The translations under genes and the position numbers were made by a program. Under the pieces are notes generated by a model. The model was not told the DNA's origin. It did not search any database and was given only the letters and a program-made list of their open reading frames with translations. This document shows positions 15,093-23,690 of a stretch of 64,000 bases of DNA, piece by piece; the stretch's first letter is position 1, and every line of letters starts with the position of its first letter. The stretch comes from Accumulibacter sp. (GTDB lineage: Bacteria; Pseudomonadota; Gammaproteobacteria; Burkholderiales; Rhodocyclaceae), in assembly GCA_024235715.1 (NCBI GenBank), contig JACKLW010000012.1, positions 1 through 64,000 on the forward strand, given 5' to 3'.

Positions 15093-18000
15093 GACACTTC
15101 TCCATGGGCTTGCACGGGGCGAACCAGTTCTTCGCCGACCGGCGTGTCCAGCCAGTCAATCCTGACCATCTTGCGCACCACCACGAACTCGTCGCGGTTG
15201 GTGCCGATGGTGCCGTAGTAGTTGAAACCGTAGCTCAACTGCGCGTAGCCGCCGATCATGTGCGTCGGCTTGAGGACGATCCGCGTCACCGAGTTGTGAA
15301 TGCCGCCGCGCGCACCGGTGATCTCCGATCCCGGCGTGTTCACGATCTTCTCCTGCGCGTGGTACATCATCACCATTCCCGGATTGACGCGCTGGCTGAC
15401 CACCGCCCGCGCGGCGATCGCGCCGTTGAGGTTGAACAGCTCGACCCAGTCGTTGTCCACGATCCCGGCCCGCTTGGCGTCGTCTTCGCTGAGCCAGACG
15501 CACGGCCCACCGCGGCTGAGGGTGAGCATCAGCAGGTTGTCGGTGTAGGTCGAGTGGATTCCCCACTTCTGGTGCGGCGTGATGAAGTTCAGCAGGATTT
15601 CCCGATTGCCGTTGCTCTTCACACCGTGGATGCCGGCGGTGGTCTTCAGGTCGACCGGCGGGCGGTAGCTGACGCAGCCTTCGCCAAACGCCAGCATCCA
15701 GGGGTGATCGAGGTAGAACTGCTGGCGCCCGGTGAGCGTGCGCCAGGGAATCAGCTCGTGTACGTTGGTGTAGCCGGCGTTGTAGGAAACCGTCTCGCTC
15801 TCGATGCCGCTCCAGGTCGGCGACGAGATGATCTTTCGCGGCTGCGCCTGGATGTCCCGGAAACGGATCTTCTCGTCCTCGCGGTGCAGCGCCAGGTGTC
15901 GATGGTCGCGGCCGGTCTGCTTGCCGAGCGCATCCCAGGCCTTGACCGCGACGTGGCCGTTGGTTTCCGGCGCCAGCATCATCACCACCTCGCAGGCGTC
16001 GATGTCGGTCTCGATCTTCGGCATGCCGAGCGTCGCACCCTCACCGCCAACCAGGCCGTTGAGTTCGCCGAGTTGCCTGACTTCGGTTTCGGTGTTCCAG
16101 GAAATCCCCTTGCCGCCGTTGCCGACCTTGTTCATCAACGGGCCAAGCGCGGTGAAACGCCGATAGACATTCGGGTAGTCGCGTTCGACAACCGCCATCT
16201 GCGGCGCGGTCCTGCCCGGGATCAACTCCACTTCGCCGCGCTTCCAATCCTTGACGTCCAGCGCCTGCGCCAGTTCGCCGGGCGTATCGTGCATCAGCGG
16301 CGTCAGCACCAGCTCTTTTTCAACGCCGAGGTGGCCGACACACACTTCGCTGAATTTCCTGGCAAAGCCCTTGTAGATATCCCAGTCGCTGCGCGCTTGC
16401 CAGGCTGGATCGACGGCCGTGGACAACGGGTGGATGAAGGGGTGCATGTCGCTGGTGTTGAGATCGTTCTTCTCGTACCAGGTCGCCGTCGGCAGGACGA
16501 TGTCGGAGTACAGGCAGGTGGTGCTCATGCGGAAGTCGAGCGTGACCAGCAGGTCGAGCTTGCCCTCCGGCGCCTTGTCGTGCCACACCACTTCGCGCGG
16601 TTTGGCGTCGTCGGCACCGAGGTCCTTGCCCTGCACGCCGTGACTGGTGCCGAGCAGATGCTTGAGGAAGTACTCGTGCCCCTTGCCGCTCGATCCGAGC
16701 AGGTTCGAGCGCCAGACGAACATGTTGCGCGGCCAGTTGTCCGGGTGGTCCGGGTCTTCGCAACTGAGCTGCAGCGAGCCGTCCTTGAGGCCCTTGACCG
16801 CATAATCCCTGGCGTCCATGCCGGCCGCCTGAGCGTCGCTGACGACCTGCATCGGGTTGGTCTTCAGTTGCGGGGCGGACGGCAGCCAGCCCATGCGCTC
16901 GGCACGCACGTTGTAGTCGATCATGCTGCCGCCGTACGCTTTCCTGTCGGCCAGTGGCGACAGCACTTCGTCGATGCCGAGGCGCTCGTAGCGCCACTGG
17001 TCGGTGTGCGCGTAGAAGAAGCTGGTGCTGTTCTGCTGGCGCGGCGGGCGGATCCAGTCGAGCGCAAAGGCCAGCGCCGTCCAGCCGGTCTGCGGCCGGA
17101 GTTTTTCCTGGCCGACATAGTGCGCCCAGCCACCGCCGCTCTTGCCGATGCAGCCACACATCATCAGGATGTTGATCACCCCGCGATAGTTCATGTCGCT
17201 GTGATACCAGTGGTTCATCGCCGCGCCGATGATCACCATCGACCGGCCTTGCGTCTTGTCGGCGTTGTCGGCGAACTGGCGGGCAACGGTGATCACCTGC
17301 TCACGCGGCGTACCGGTGATGCGCTCCTGCCACGCCGGCGTGTAGGGCGTGTCGTCGTCGTAGTCGGCGGCCGCGAGTTCGCCGGGGAGGCCGCGTGCGA
17401 CACCGTAGTTGGCTGCCTGCAGGTCGAACACGGTGGCCACCAGCACCTCGCGCTTGCCACCCGCCCGGGCAAGCGAAATGCGCTGCACGGGGACCGTGCG
17501 GACCAGCACGTCGCCGTTCTCGCCCGGCTGCACGTTGTTCGGAAAATGCTCGCTGGCGATGCCGCCGAAGTACGGAAAACCGACCCTGGCGCTGTCCTTG
17601 CCCGGCTGCTCACCCTCCAGCAGCGACAGCTTCAGCCTGACCTCGCTACCACCCTGCGCTTCCTTCGCTTCCAGGTTCCACTGCCCCTGGTCGGCGCGCC
17701 CATCCGCGCCCCAGCGAAAGCCGATGGCACCGTTGGGAAGCACCACCCGGCCGGACTCGTCGAAGGCGACGGTCTTCCAGTCCGGGTTGTTGGCCTGGCC
17801 GAACTTGTCGTCGAAATCGGAGGCGCGCAGATAGCGGTCGGGCACCAGAACCTTCTCGCCGCCGGGCAGGAGGTGCTCTTTCAGCATCACCAGCATCGGC
17901 AGGTCGGTGTAGCGACGGGCGTAGTCGTCGAAATAGGTGCTGCGCTTGTCGAAGTAGAACTCCTTCAGGATGACGTGCCCCATGGCCATGGCGACCGCGG

Positions 18001-18907
18001 CGTCGGTACCCTGCTTGGGATGCAGCCAGATGTCGGAGAGTTTGGCGACTTCGGAGTAGTCCGGGGTGACGGCGACGGTCTTGGTGCCTCTGTAGCGCAC
18101 CTCGGTGAAGAAGTGGGCATCCGGCGTCCGCGTCTGCGGCACGTTCGAACCCCAGGCAATAATGAAGCTCGAGTTGTACCAGTCGGCCGATTCGGGGACG
18201 TCGGTCTGCTCGCCCCAGACCTGCGGGCTGGACGGCGGCAGGTCGCAGTACCAGTCGTAGAAGCTCATGCAGACGCCGCCGATCAGGCTCAGGTAGCGAC
18301 TGCCGGCGGCATAGCTGACCATCGACATGGCCGGAATCGGCGAAAAACCGATGACCCGATCCGGGCCGTGCTTCTTGATGGTGTACACGTTGGCCGCGGC
18401 GACGATCTCGTTGACCTCGTCCCAACTCGAACGCACGAAGCCGCCGAGTCCGCGCACGCTCTGATACTCGCGCCGCCTGGCGTCGGACTCGACGATCGAT
18501 GCCCAGGCATCGACCGGATTCCTGCCCACACGCGCGTCGCGCCAGCTCTTGAGCAGCTGACCGCGAACCATCGGATACTTCACCCGGTTGGCGCTGTACA
18601 GGTACCAGCTGTAGCTGGCCCCACGCGCGCAGCCGCGTGGTTCGTGGTTGGGCATGTCCCAGCGGGTGCGCGGATAGTCGGTCTGCTGGGTCTCCCAGGT
18701 GACGATGCCGCCCTTGACGTAGATCTTCCACGAGCACGACCCGGTGCAGTTCACACCGTGTGTGGAGCGCACGATCTTGTCGTGCGCCCAGCGGTTGCGG
18801 TAGGCGTCCTCCCAGGTGCGGTCTTCACCGGTGGCGACGCCGTGGCCGTCCGAGAAGGATTCGCGTGGTTGGGAGAAATAGCTCAGTCGATCGAGAAAGT
18901 GGCTCAT
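15089..18907 (-). CDS. narG: respiratory nitrate reductase alpha subunit, molybdenum catalytic subunit
   Basis: A 1272-residue molybdoenzyme reducing nitrate to nitrite on the cytoplasmic side of the membrane. The FS0 cluster ligands sit at His50, Cys54, Cys58 (STHGVNCTGSC) and Cys93 (EPRGCARG). The molybdenum ligand Asp222 (YDWYCDLPPSSP) has the same number as in E. coli. The length is near the family norm (about 1240). The start MSHFLDRLSYF is the classical NarG beginning. It lies 55 bp after narK2. A reading frame open for 1302 codons on the opposite strand is a composition effect, not a gene. Confidence 0.97.
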   Translation of the reverse strand: MSHFLDRLSYFSQPRESFSDGHGVATGEDRTWEDAYRNRWAHDKIVRSTHGVNCTGSCSWKIYVKGGIVTWETQQTDYPRTRWDMPNHEPRGCARGASYSWYLYSANRVKYPMVRGQLLKSWRDARVGRNPVDAWASIVESDARRREYQSVRGLGGFVRSSWDEVNEIVAAANVYTIKKHGPDRVIGFSPIPAMSMVSYAAGSRYLSLIGGVCMSFYDWYCDLPPSSPQVWGEQTDVPESADWYNSSFIIAWGSNVPQTRTPDAHFFTEVRYRGTKTVAVTPDYSEVAKLSDIWLHPKQGTDAAVAMAMGHVILKEFYFDKRSTYFDDYARRYTDLPMLVMLKEHLLPGGEKVLVPDRYLRASDFDDKFGQANNPDWKTVAFDESGRVVLPNGAIGFRWGADGRADQGQWNLEAKEAQGGSEVRLKLSLLEGEQPGKDSARVGFPYFGGIASEHFPNNVQPGENGDVLVRTVPVQRISLARAGGKREVLVATVFDLQAANYGVARGLPGELAAADYDDDTPYTPAWQERITGTPREQVITVARQFADNADKTQGRSMVIIGAAMNHWYHSDMNYRGVINILMMCGCIGKSGGGWAHYVGQEKLRPQTGWTALAFALDWIRPPRQQNSTSFFYAHTDQWRYERLGIDEVLSPLADRKAYGGSMIDYNVRAERMGWLPSAPQLKTNPMQVVSDAQAAGMDARDYAVKGLKDGSLQLSCEDPDHPDNWPRNMFVWRSNLLGSSGKGHEYFLKHLLGTSHGVQGKDLGADDAKPREVVWHDKAPEGKLDLLVTLDFRMSTTCLYSDIVLPTATWYEKNDLNTSDMHPFIHPLSTAVDPAWQARSDWDIYKGFARKFSEVCVGHLGVEKELVLTPLMHDTPGELAQALDVKDWKRGEVELIPGRTAPQMAVVERDYPNVYRRFTALGPLMNKVGNGGKGISWNTETEVRQLGELNGLVGGEGATLGMPKIETDIDACEVVMMLAPETNGHVAVKAWDALGKQTGRDHRHLALHREDEKIRFRDIQAQPRKIISSPTWSGIESETVSYNAGYTNVHELIPWRTLTGRQQFYLDHPWMLAFGEGCVSYRPPVDLKTTAGIHGVKSNGNREILLNFITPHQKWGIHSTYTDNLLMLTLSRGGPCVWLSEDDAKRAGIVDNDWVELFNLNGAIAARAVVSQRVNPGMVMMYHAQEKIVNTPGSEITGARGGIHNSVTRIVLKPTHMIGGYAQLSYGFNYYGTIGTNRDEFVVVRKMVRIDWLDTPVGEELVRPVQAHGEVS

Positions 18908-18962
18908 AGGGGTTTCCCTGGAGAGGTGCGTTGGAAGCGTTTGACTGCAGGCAAGCGGGTGT

Positions 18963-20624
18963 TCATGGATTCTTTACGTAGGCGTTGGCGCGCAGGTAGA
19001 ACCACCAGTTGAGGAACAGGCACAGGCCGTAGAAGATGGCGAAACCGTACATTGCCATCTGCGGCGTGCCGGCCTTGATCTGCTGCCCGATGACCACCGG
19101 CGCAATGAAGGCACCGTAGGCGGCGACGGCGGATGTCCAGCCGAGCACCGGACCGGCCTGCTGACGGTCGAAGATGATGCCGATGCTGCGGAAAGTCGAG
19201 CCGTTGCCGATGCCGCTGGCCGCGAAGAGCACGATGAACAGCAGCATGAAGGGCAGGAAGTACTGCTCGGGCGTCGCCGACTGGTAGGCCTGCATCATCA
19301 CGTAGCCGACGGCCACCGAGGCCAGCACCATCGCCGCCGAGACCCATTGCGTGACGATCGAACCGCCGACCTTGTCGGAGATCCAGCCGCCGACCGGGCG
19401 GATCAGCGCGCCGACGAAGGGACCGATCCAGGCAAAAGCCAGCACCGCCGGCGCGTTCGGGTTGCTCGCCGTGTGCTGCATGACACCAGCGGCATCGCGT
19501 ACGTGGCTGATGCCGAAAATCACCTTCATCGACAGCGGCAAGGCCATCGAGAAGCCGATGAACGAGCCGAAGGTGACGATGTAGAGAACGGTCATCGCCC
19601 AGGTGTGCTTGTTGTGAAAGATCTCGAACTGCTTGGCGACGCCCTCCTTCATCGGGCCGAAGGCCGCCATTTTCATCACCAGCAGCGCCAGGACGATGTC
19701 CAGCGGAATGGCAACCCACATGTTGAGCAGGCCAAGCCCGGTGGGTGCCGGCAGGTACAGGTAGAGCATGAAGATCGACGGCACGAAGGCCAGCGAGTAG
19801 AGGTAGGTGATCTTGGCGAAGGCGGCGACAGGGTTGCCTGTGGCCGGCGAGATCGTCTTCAGATTGTTCATCCCCAACCAGCACAACGCCGCCAGCGGCA
19901 CCAGCGACAGTACCCAGGCGAAACCGGCGTTCTGGATCCAGGTCTGCGTGCCGGCGGGGATCTTGCCGAAGATCCAGCCGCTGTCCTTGATCAGGGTCAT
20001 CGGCTCACCGCCGAAGCTACCGAAGATGCCGAGGGTCATGACCAGCGGAATGACCACCTGCATGGTCGTCACGCCGAAATTGCCGAGACCGGCGTTCAGT
20101 CCCAGACCGGTGCCCTGCAAGCGCTTCGGGAAGAACGTGCTGATGTTGGACATCGAGCTGGCGAAGTTGCCGCCGCCGACGCCCGACCACAGCGCCATCA
20201 GCTGGAAGGCCCACAGCGGCCAGTCCTTGTGTTGCAGAACGATGCCGGTACCGATGGCCGGCGCGAGCAGCATCGCCGTCGTCAGGAAGATGGTATTGCG
20301 GCCCCCGGCCAGACGAATCAGGAACGATGCCGGAATGCGCATCGTCGCCCCGGCGATGCCGGCGATGGCGGTCAGCGTGAACAGCTCCGGCTGCGTGAAC
20401 GGGAAGCCGAGGTTGAGCATCTGCACGGTGATGATTCCCCACATGCCCCATACCGCGAAGCCACACAGCAGCGCCGGGATCGAGATCCACAGGTTGCGAT
20501 AGGCAACGCGCTTGCCGGTGGATTCCCAGAAAGCTTCATCCTCGGGTCGCCAGTCGCTGATGTCTGCCGAACTGTGCCCGGCGCTTGCCTGTGAGGCGAT
20601 TGTTTGCTGATTGGTCATCATCAT
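18963..20624 (-). CDS. narK2: nitrate/nitrite MFS transporter, NarK2 type
   Basis: A 553-residue major facilitator transporter, longer than the 12-helix norm of about 460 because of an extra segment between helices (around residues 210-250, with KDSGWIFGKIPAGTQTWIQN). It has the nitrate signature region GVGGGNFASSMSNISTFFPK and a second glycine-rich motif late in the protein (FAASGIGNGSTFRSIG). In paired systems such as narK1-narK2 of Paracoccus and Pseudomonas the second protein works mainly as a nitrate/nitrite antiporter. The start MMMTNQQT has more than one usable ATG. Second gene of the operon. Confidence 0.88.
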   Translation of the reverse strand: MMMTNQQTIASQASAGHSSADISDWRPEDEAFWESTGKRVAYRNLWISIPALLCGFAVWGMWGIITVQMLNLGFPFTQPELFTLTAIAGIAGATMRIPASFLIRLAGGRNTIFLTTAMLLAPAIGTGIVLQHKDWPLWAFQLMALWSGVGGGNFASSMSNISTFFPKRLQGTGLGLNAGLGNFGVTTMQVVIPLVMTLGIFGSFGGEPMTLIKDSGWIFGKIPAGTQTWIQNAGFAWVLSLVPLAALCWLGMNNLKTISPATGNPVAAFAKITYLYSLAFVPSIFMLYLYLPAPTGLGLLNMWVAIPLDIVLALLVMKMAAFGPMKEGVAKQFEIFHNKHTWAMTVLYIVTFGSFIGFSMALPLSMKVIFGISHVRDAAGVMQHTASNPNAPAVLAFAWIGPFVGALIRPVGGWISDKVGGSIVTQWVSAAMVLASVAVGYVMMQAYQSATPEQYFLPFMLLFIVLFAASGIGNGSTFRSIGIIFDRQQAGPVLGWTSAVAAYGAFIAPVVIGQQIKAGTPQMAMYGFAIFYGLCLFLNWWFYLRANAYVKNP

Positions 20625-20743
20625 TCCAGTGTGCAGTGTGATCTTGCGTTGGGTGGCCGCCCGGAGCCACGCGTGTCCGGCCGAACCGCAGCGCGTGCTG
20701 CGTTTCCGGACGAGAGAGAACGGATAGCTGACGGAGCCGGGAC

Positions 20744-22018
20744 TCAGTTGAGGTTCATCGGCGCGGCGAGCGGCTCCTTGCTGTTCTGTGCCGCGCTCAT
20801 CGGCCGCACTTCAGTGAAGTACATCCACATCAGCGACACCCAGACGATCCCGAACATCAGCATGAAGGCGGACGAACGCAGACCGGTCAGGTCCACCAGG
20901 GCGCCGAAAAGGATCGGCAGGATGAAGCCCCCCATACCGCCAGCAAGGCCAACGACGCCGGAAACCACACCGATGTTATGCGGGTAGTCGTCCGAGATGT
21001 ACTTGAACACCGACGCCTTGCCGATGGCAAAAGAGATGCCCATGGTGAACATGAGGATCGTGAACACCGTCGGGTTGAGCCCGACATGAAAGGTCTTCGG
21101 CCCGGACACCGTGTGAATGGTGAAGTCGCTCTGCGGATAGGAGAGAAAGAAGAGGCATACCAGTGACACCCACAGAACCCACCAGGTGACCGAGTGCGCG
21201 CCGTACTTGTCGGAGAACCAGCCGCCGACGGCACGCAACAAGCCACCGGGGACGCTGAACCCGGCGGCCAGCAGGGCCGCCAGCCGAATGTCGAAACCGT
21301 ACTCGCTGATGTAGTACTTGGTCATCCACAGCGACAGGGCGACGAAGCCGCCAAAGACGATCGAGTAGTACTGGCTGTAGCGCCAGACGGCCGGGTCCTT
21401 GAGCGCCGCCAGCTGCTCCTTGATGGTAACTTTCGCCGCACCGGCGGTATGGTCCTGGTCGGTGAAGGTGAACATCCAGAACAGCAGCGTCGTCACCAGC
21501 ATGAGGATCGCATAGACCTGCGGGACCCTTTCCCAGCCGTATGCGACGACGATCGTCGGCGCCACCAGCTTGGTAATCGCAGCACCGGTATTGCCGGCGC
21601 CGAAGATGCCCATGGCAAAGCCCTGGCGGCTCCTCGGGAACCAGCGTGCGCAATAGGCGATGCCGACGGTGAAGGAGCCTCCCGTGACGCCGACGAACAG
21701 GCCGGTGACCAGGAACTGCCAGAACTCGGTGGCCCAGGAAATCATCCAGATGGGAATCACCGTCGACAGCATCAGCACGAAAAATACCAGGCGGCCGCCG
21801 AAGCGGTCGGTCCACATGCCCAGCGGCAAACGGATAAGTGACCCGGTGAGCACCGGCATGGCCACCAGGATGCCGAACTCCGTTTCATTGAGGCCGAGTG
21901 ACTGCTTGATCGGGATGCCGATCACGGCGAACATCATCCACACCATGAAACAGACCGTGAATGCAGTGGTGCTCGAGGCCACGACTGACCACTGCTTGTA
22001 CTTTTCCGAAGCCACCAC
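20744..22018 (-). CDS. narK1: nitrate/proton MFS transporter, NarK1 type
   Basis: A 424-residue, 12-helix major facilitator protein. Both nitrate signatures are present: GVTGGSFTVGIAYCARWFPR and GVVSGVVGLAGGMGGFILP. NarK1-type proteins import nitrate with protons, which starts respiration before nitrite is available for exchange. The start is a GTG (a second GTG follows directly) preceded by AGAGGGGG. It is the first gene of the nar operon, about 67 bp from the centre of an FNR-type box. It ends 119 bp before narK2; that gap holds nothing I recognise. Confidence 0.9.
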   Translation of the reverse strand: MVASEKYKQWSVVASSTTAFTVCFMVWMMFAVIGIPIKQSLGLNETEFGILVAMPVLTGSLIRLPLGMWTDRFGGRLVFFVLMLSTVIPIWMISWATEFWQFLVTGLFVGVTGGSFTVGIAYCARWFPRSRQGFAMGIFGAGNTGAAITKLVAPTIVVAYGWERVPQVYAILMLVTTLLFWMFTFTDQDHTAGAAKVTIKEQLAALKDPAVWRYSQYYSIVFGGFVALSLWMTKYYISEYGFDIRLAALLAAGFSVPGGLLRAVGGWFSDKYGAHSVTWWVLWVSLVCLFFLSYPQSDFTIHTVSGPKTFHVGLNPTVFTILMFTMGISFAIGKASVFKYISDDYPHNIGVVSGVVGLAGGMGGFILPILFGALVDLTGLRSSAFMLMFGIVWVSLMWMYFTEVRPMSAAQNSKEPLAAPMNLN

Positions 22019-22050
22019 CCACCCCCTCTGTTGGTTACATGATGGAGCTG

Positions 22051-22092
22051 AGTCTAGGGCGGCAAATTCGCCTCCGCCTTGATTTGCGTCAA
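22051..22092 (-). promoter_or_regulatory. FNR-type (class II) promoter of the nar operon
   Basis: TTGATTTGCGTCAA (22079-22092) matches the FNR/ANR consensus TTGAT-N4-ATCAA at 9 of 10 positions. On the minus strand the hexamer TAGACT (22056-22051) lies with its centre 32 bp from the box centre, exactly the spacing of a class II promoter with the regulator at -41.5. This predicts induction when oxygen is lacking. No NarL heptamers were identified. The remaining 168 bases up to the next gene show nothing clear. Confidence 0.7.
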
Positions 22093-22260
22093 GCGAATTC
22101 GGGCGTTGTTCAACGGCAGGAGGCTATTGTTTTGCGGCGCAGCATGGCGCAATTGCAGATCGATTTCTTCTGGCTGGCGCTTGCGATGTCCGGCGATCAT
22201 GGCAGCGGCACGGACGGACGTGCGGCGTCCCGCAAACGGGCCTCTCTGGCGGTACGACGA

Positions 22261-23595
22261 CTACTGCAGCGCCCCCGCTGACAGCGGTCTGCCGGCGGGC
22301 AGCGGGCGCGTGCCGGCGGGCAGGGTGAATTGTGCGTTCGGGGTAAGGCTTTTCCCGCGCACGGAACCCGGCGAGGCGGCCTTGCCCCACAGCGGCGAGT
22401 TGTTCGGCAGACGGAACAGCGGGCCGTCGCCGTCGGCGAGCATGGCGCGGTTGATGACCTCGTTGCCGTCGTAGCGACCGGGCGCCTGCGGCGCGAAGAC
22501 GCCATGGCCGACAAGCAGGTTGTTGAGCGCCCAGACCTCGGTTCCCGGTGGCAACTTGTCCGCCCAGACATGCAGGAAGCGTCCGCCGGGGTGGGGATCG
22601 AAGAGCGTGTTGTGGGCCAGGTAGAGTGCGTTGTCCGGCCAGCGCTGACCTTCGGCGCCGTAGGACACCACGTCCGGATTGTCGGTCTGGTCGCTCTGCC
22701 CGATGACGTTGCCGATCACCCACGCCAGGCCGCCATTCGGGAACTCCAGCTCGTACGAGGCGCGACCCCTCGGGCCATCGACCAGCAGGTTGTAGAGGAT
22801 GACGCTTTCGCGCGCCCGCGACTTGATCAGATGCCCCAGATAACCCTGCTGGAAGCGGCTGCCCCTGACGCTGAGGCGTTCGATGCTGCCGGCGTAGAGC
22901 AGGTGGTGCAGCGAGCCGGCGTGCTTGGGTGCCTCGCCGAACTCGCTGTCCTCGACCTCGAGTACGGCATCGGCGAAATTGCTGGTCAGAATGCCCATCT
23001 CGTTGTCGAAGAAGCCACAGCGGACGACGCGCAGGTGACCTTTTTCAAAGCGGATGCCGGCGCCGTTGCCATCCGGGACGCGCGCGCCGCGAAACTCGAC
23101 GTTCTCGATCAGCATCTCGGCGTCACGCACCACCCACAGCGCCTTGCCTTCGGCGCTGGCGCCGTCGGCAATCAGCACCGGGCGCTTGCCGCTGCCCCTG
23201 ATCGTCAGCCGGCCCTGCGTCCAGACGACGGCCTGCTGGCGATACTCGCCGGGCCGGATCTCGATGGTGTCGCCGTCATGCGCGATCTTCGCTGCGTCCT
23301 GGATGCTGCGGATCTCCTCCTGCGGCCCGACGACTATGATCCTGCCGCTCGCTGCAGCGCCCTGGGCGTTCCTGTCAGGGGACTTGCCCGGCACCGCCTT
23401 GCTGCCGGCAGCGGAAGCGTCGGCCGATGCGCCTGCCGGGGCCTCGGGGGGCGTCCTGACCACTTCCAGCTGCCCCTGGGCATTGCGCCGGAGGTGGCCC
23501 ATTTCGCTGGATTCCGACGGCAGCTGGTCGGCGAACGCCGGGGCGACCAGCAGGTTCAGTACCAGTACGGCTGCGCAGCGTCTTGCATGCTCCAT
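22261..23595 (-). CDS. secreted right-handed parallel beta-helix protein
   Basis: A 444-residue exported protein. A signal peptide of about 22 residues ends APAFA. A low-complexity Ala/Ser/Pro linker follows (about residues 45-85), then a DUF1565/pectate-lyase-like beta-helix: SIQDAAKIAHDGDTIEIRPG, then YRQQAVVWTQGRLTIRGSG and repeated I-x-N-V/L-F rungs (MLIENVEFRG, VVRCGFFDNE, LEVEDSEFGE). Such folds often bind or cleave polysaccharides, but no catalytic residues can be assigned. The start follows GGGGAG. It sits between the nar promoter and kup with no obvious functional link. Confidence 0.75.
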   Translation of the reverse strand: MEHARRCAAVLVLNLLVAPAFADQLPSESSEMGHLRRNAQGQLEVVRTPPEAPAGASADASAAGSKAVPGKSPDRNAQGAAASGRIIVVGPQEEIRSIQDAAKIAHDGDTIEIRPGEYRQQAVVWTQGRLTIRGSGKRPVLIADGASAEGKALWVVRDAEMLIENVEFRGARVPDGNGAGIRFEKGHLRVVRCGFFDNEMGILTSNFADAVLEVEDSEFGEAPKHAGSLHHLLYAGSIERLSVRGSRFQQGYLGHLIKSRARESVILYNLLVDGPRGRASYELEFPNGGLAWVIGNVIGQSDQTDNPDVVSYGAEGQRWPDNALYLAHNTLFDPHPGGRFLHVWADKLPPGTEVWALNNLLVGHGVFAPQAPGRYDGNEVINRAMLADGDGPLFRLPNNSPLWGKAASPGSVRGKSLTPNAQFTLPAGTRPLPAGRPLSAGALQ

Positions 23596-23690
23596 TGTTC
23601 TCCCCTGTCCGGTTTTCCTGCGTCGGTGATGGTCGGATTCTCGCCGATCTGCCGCCGGTCCGGCAATCGCCGTCGACGGGAGGAAGCGCG

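Noticed and set aside
15104-19012. A 1302-codon open frame antisense to narG
   Set aside because: It mirrors narG exactly, shows no domain, and arises from high-GC codon use. narG matches the known protein along its length.
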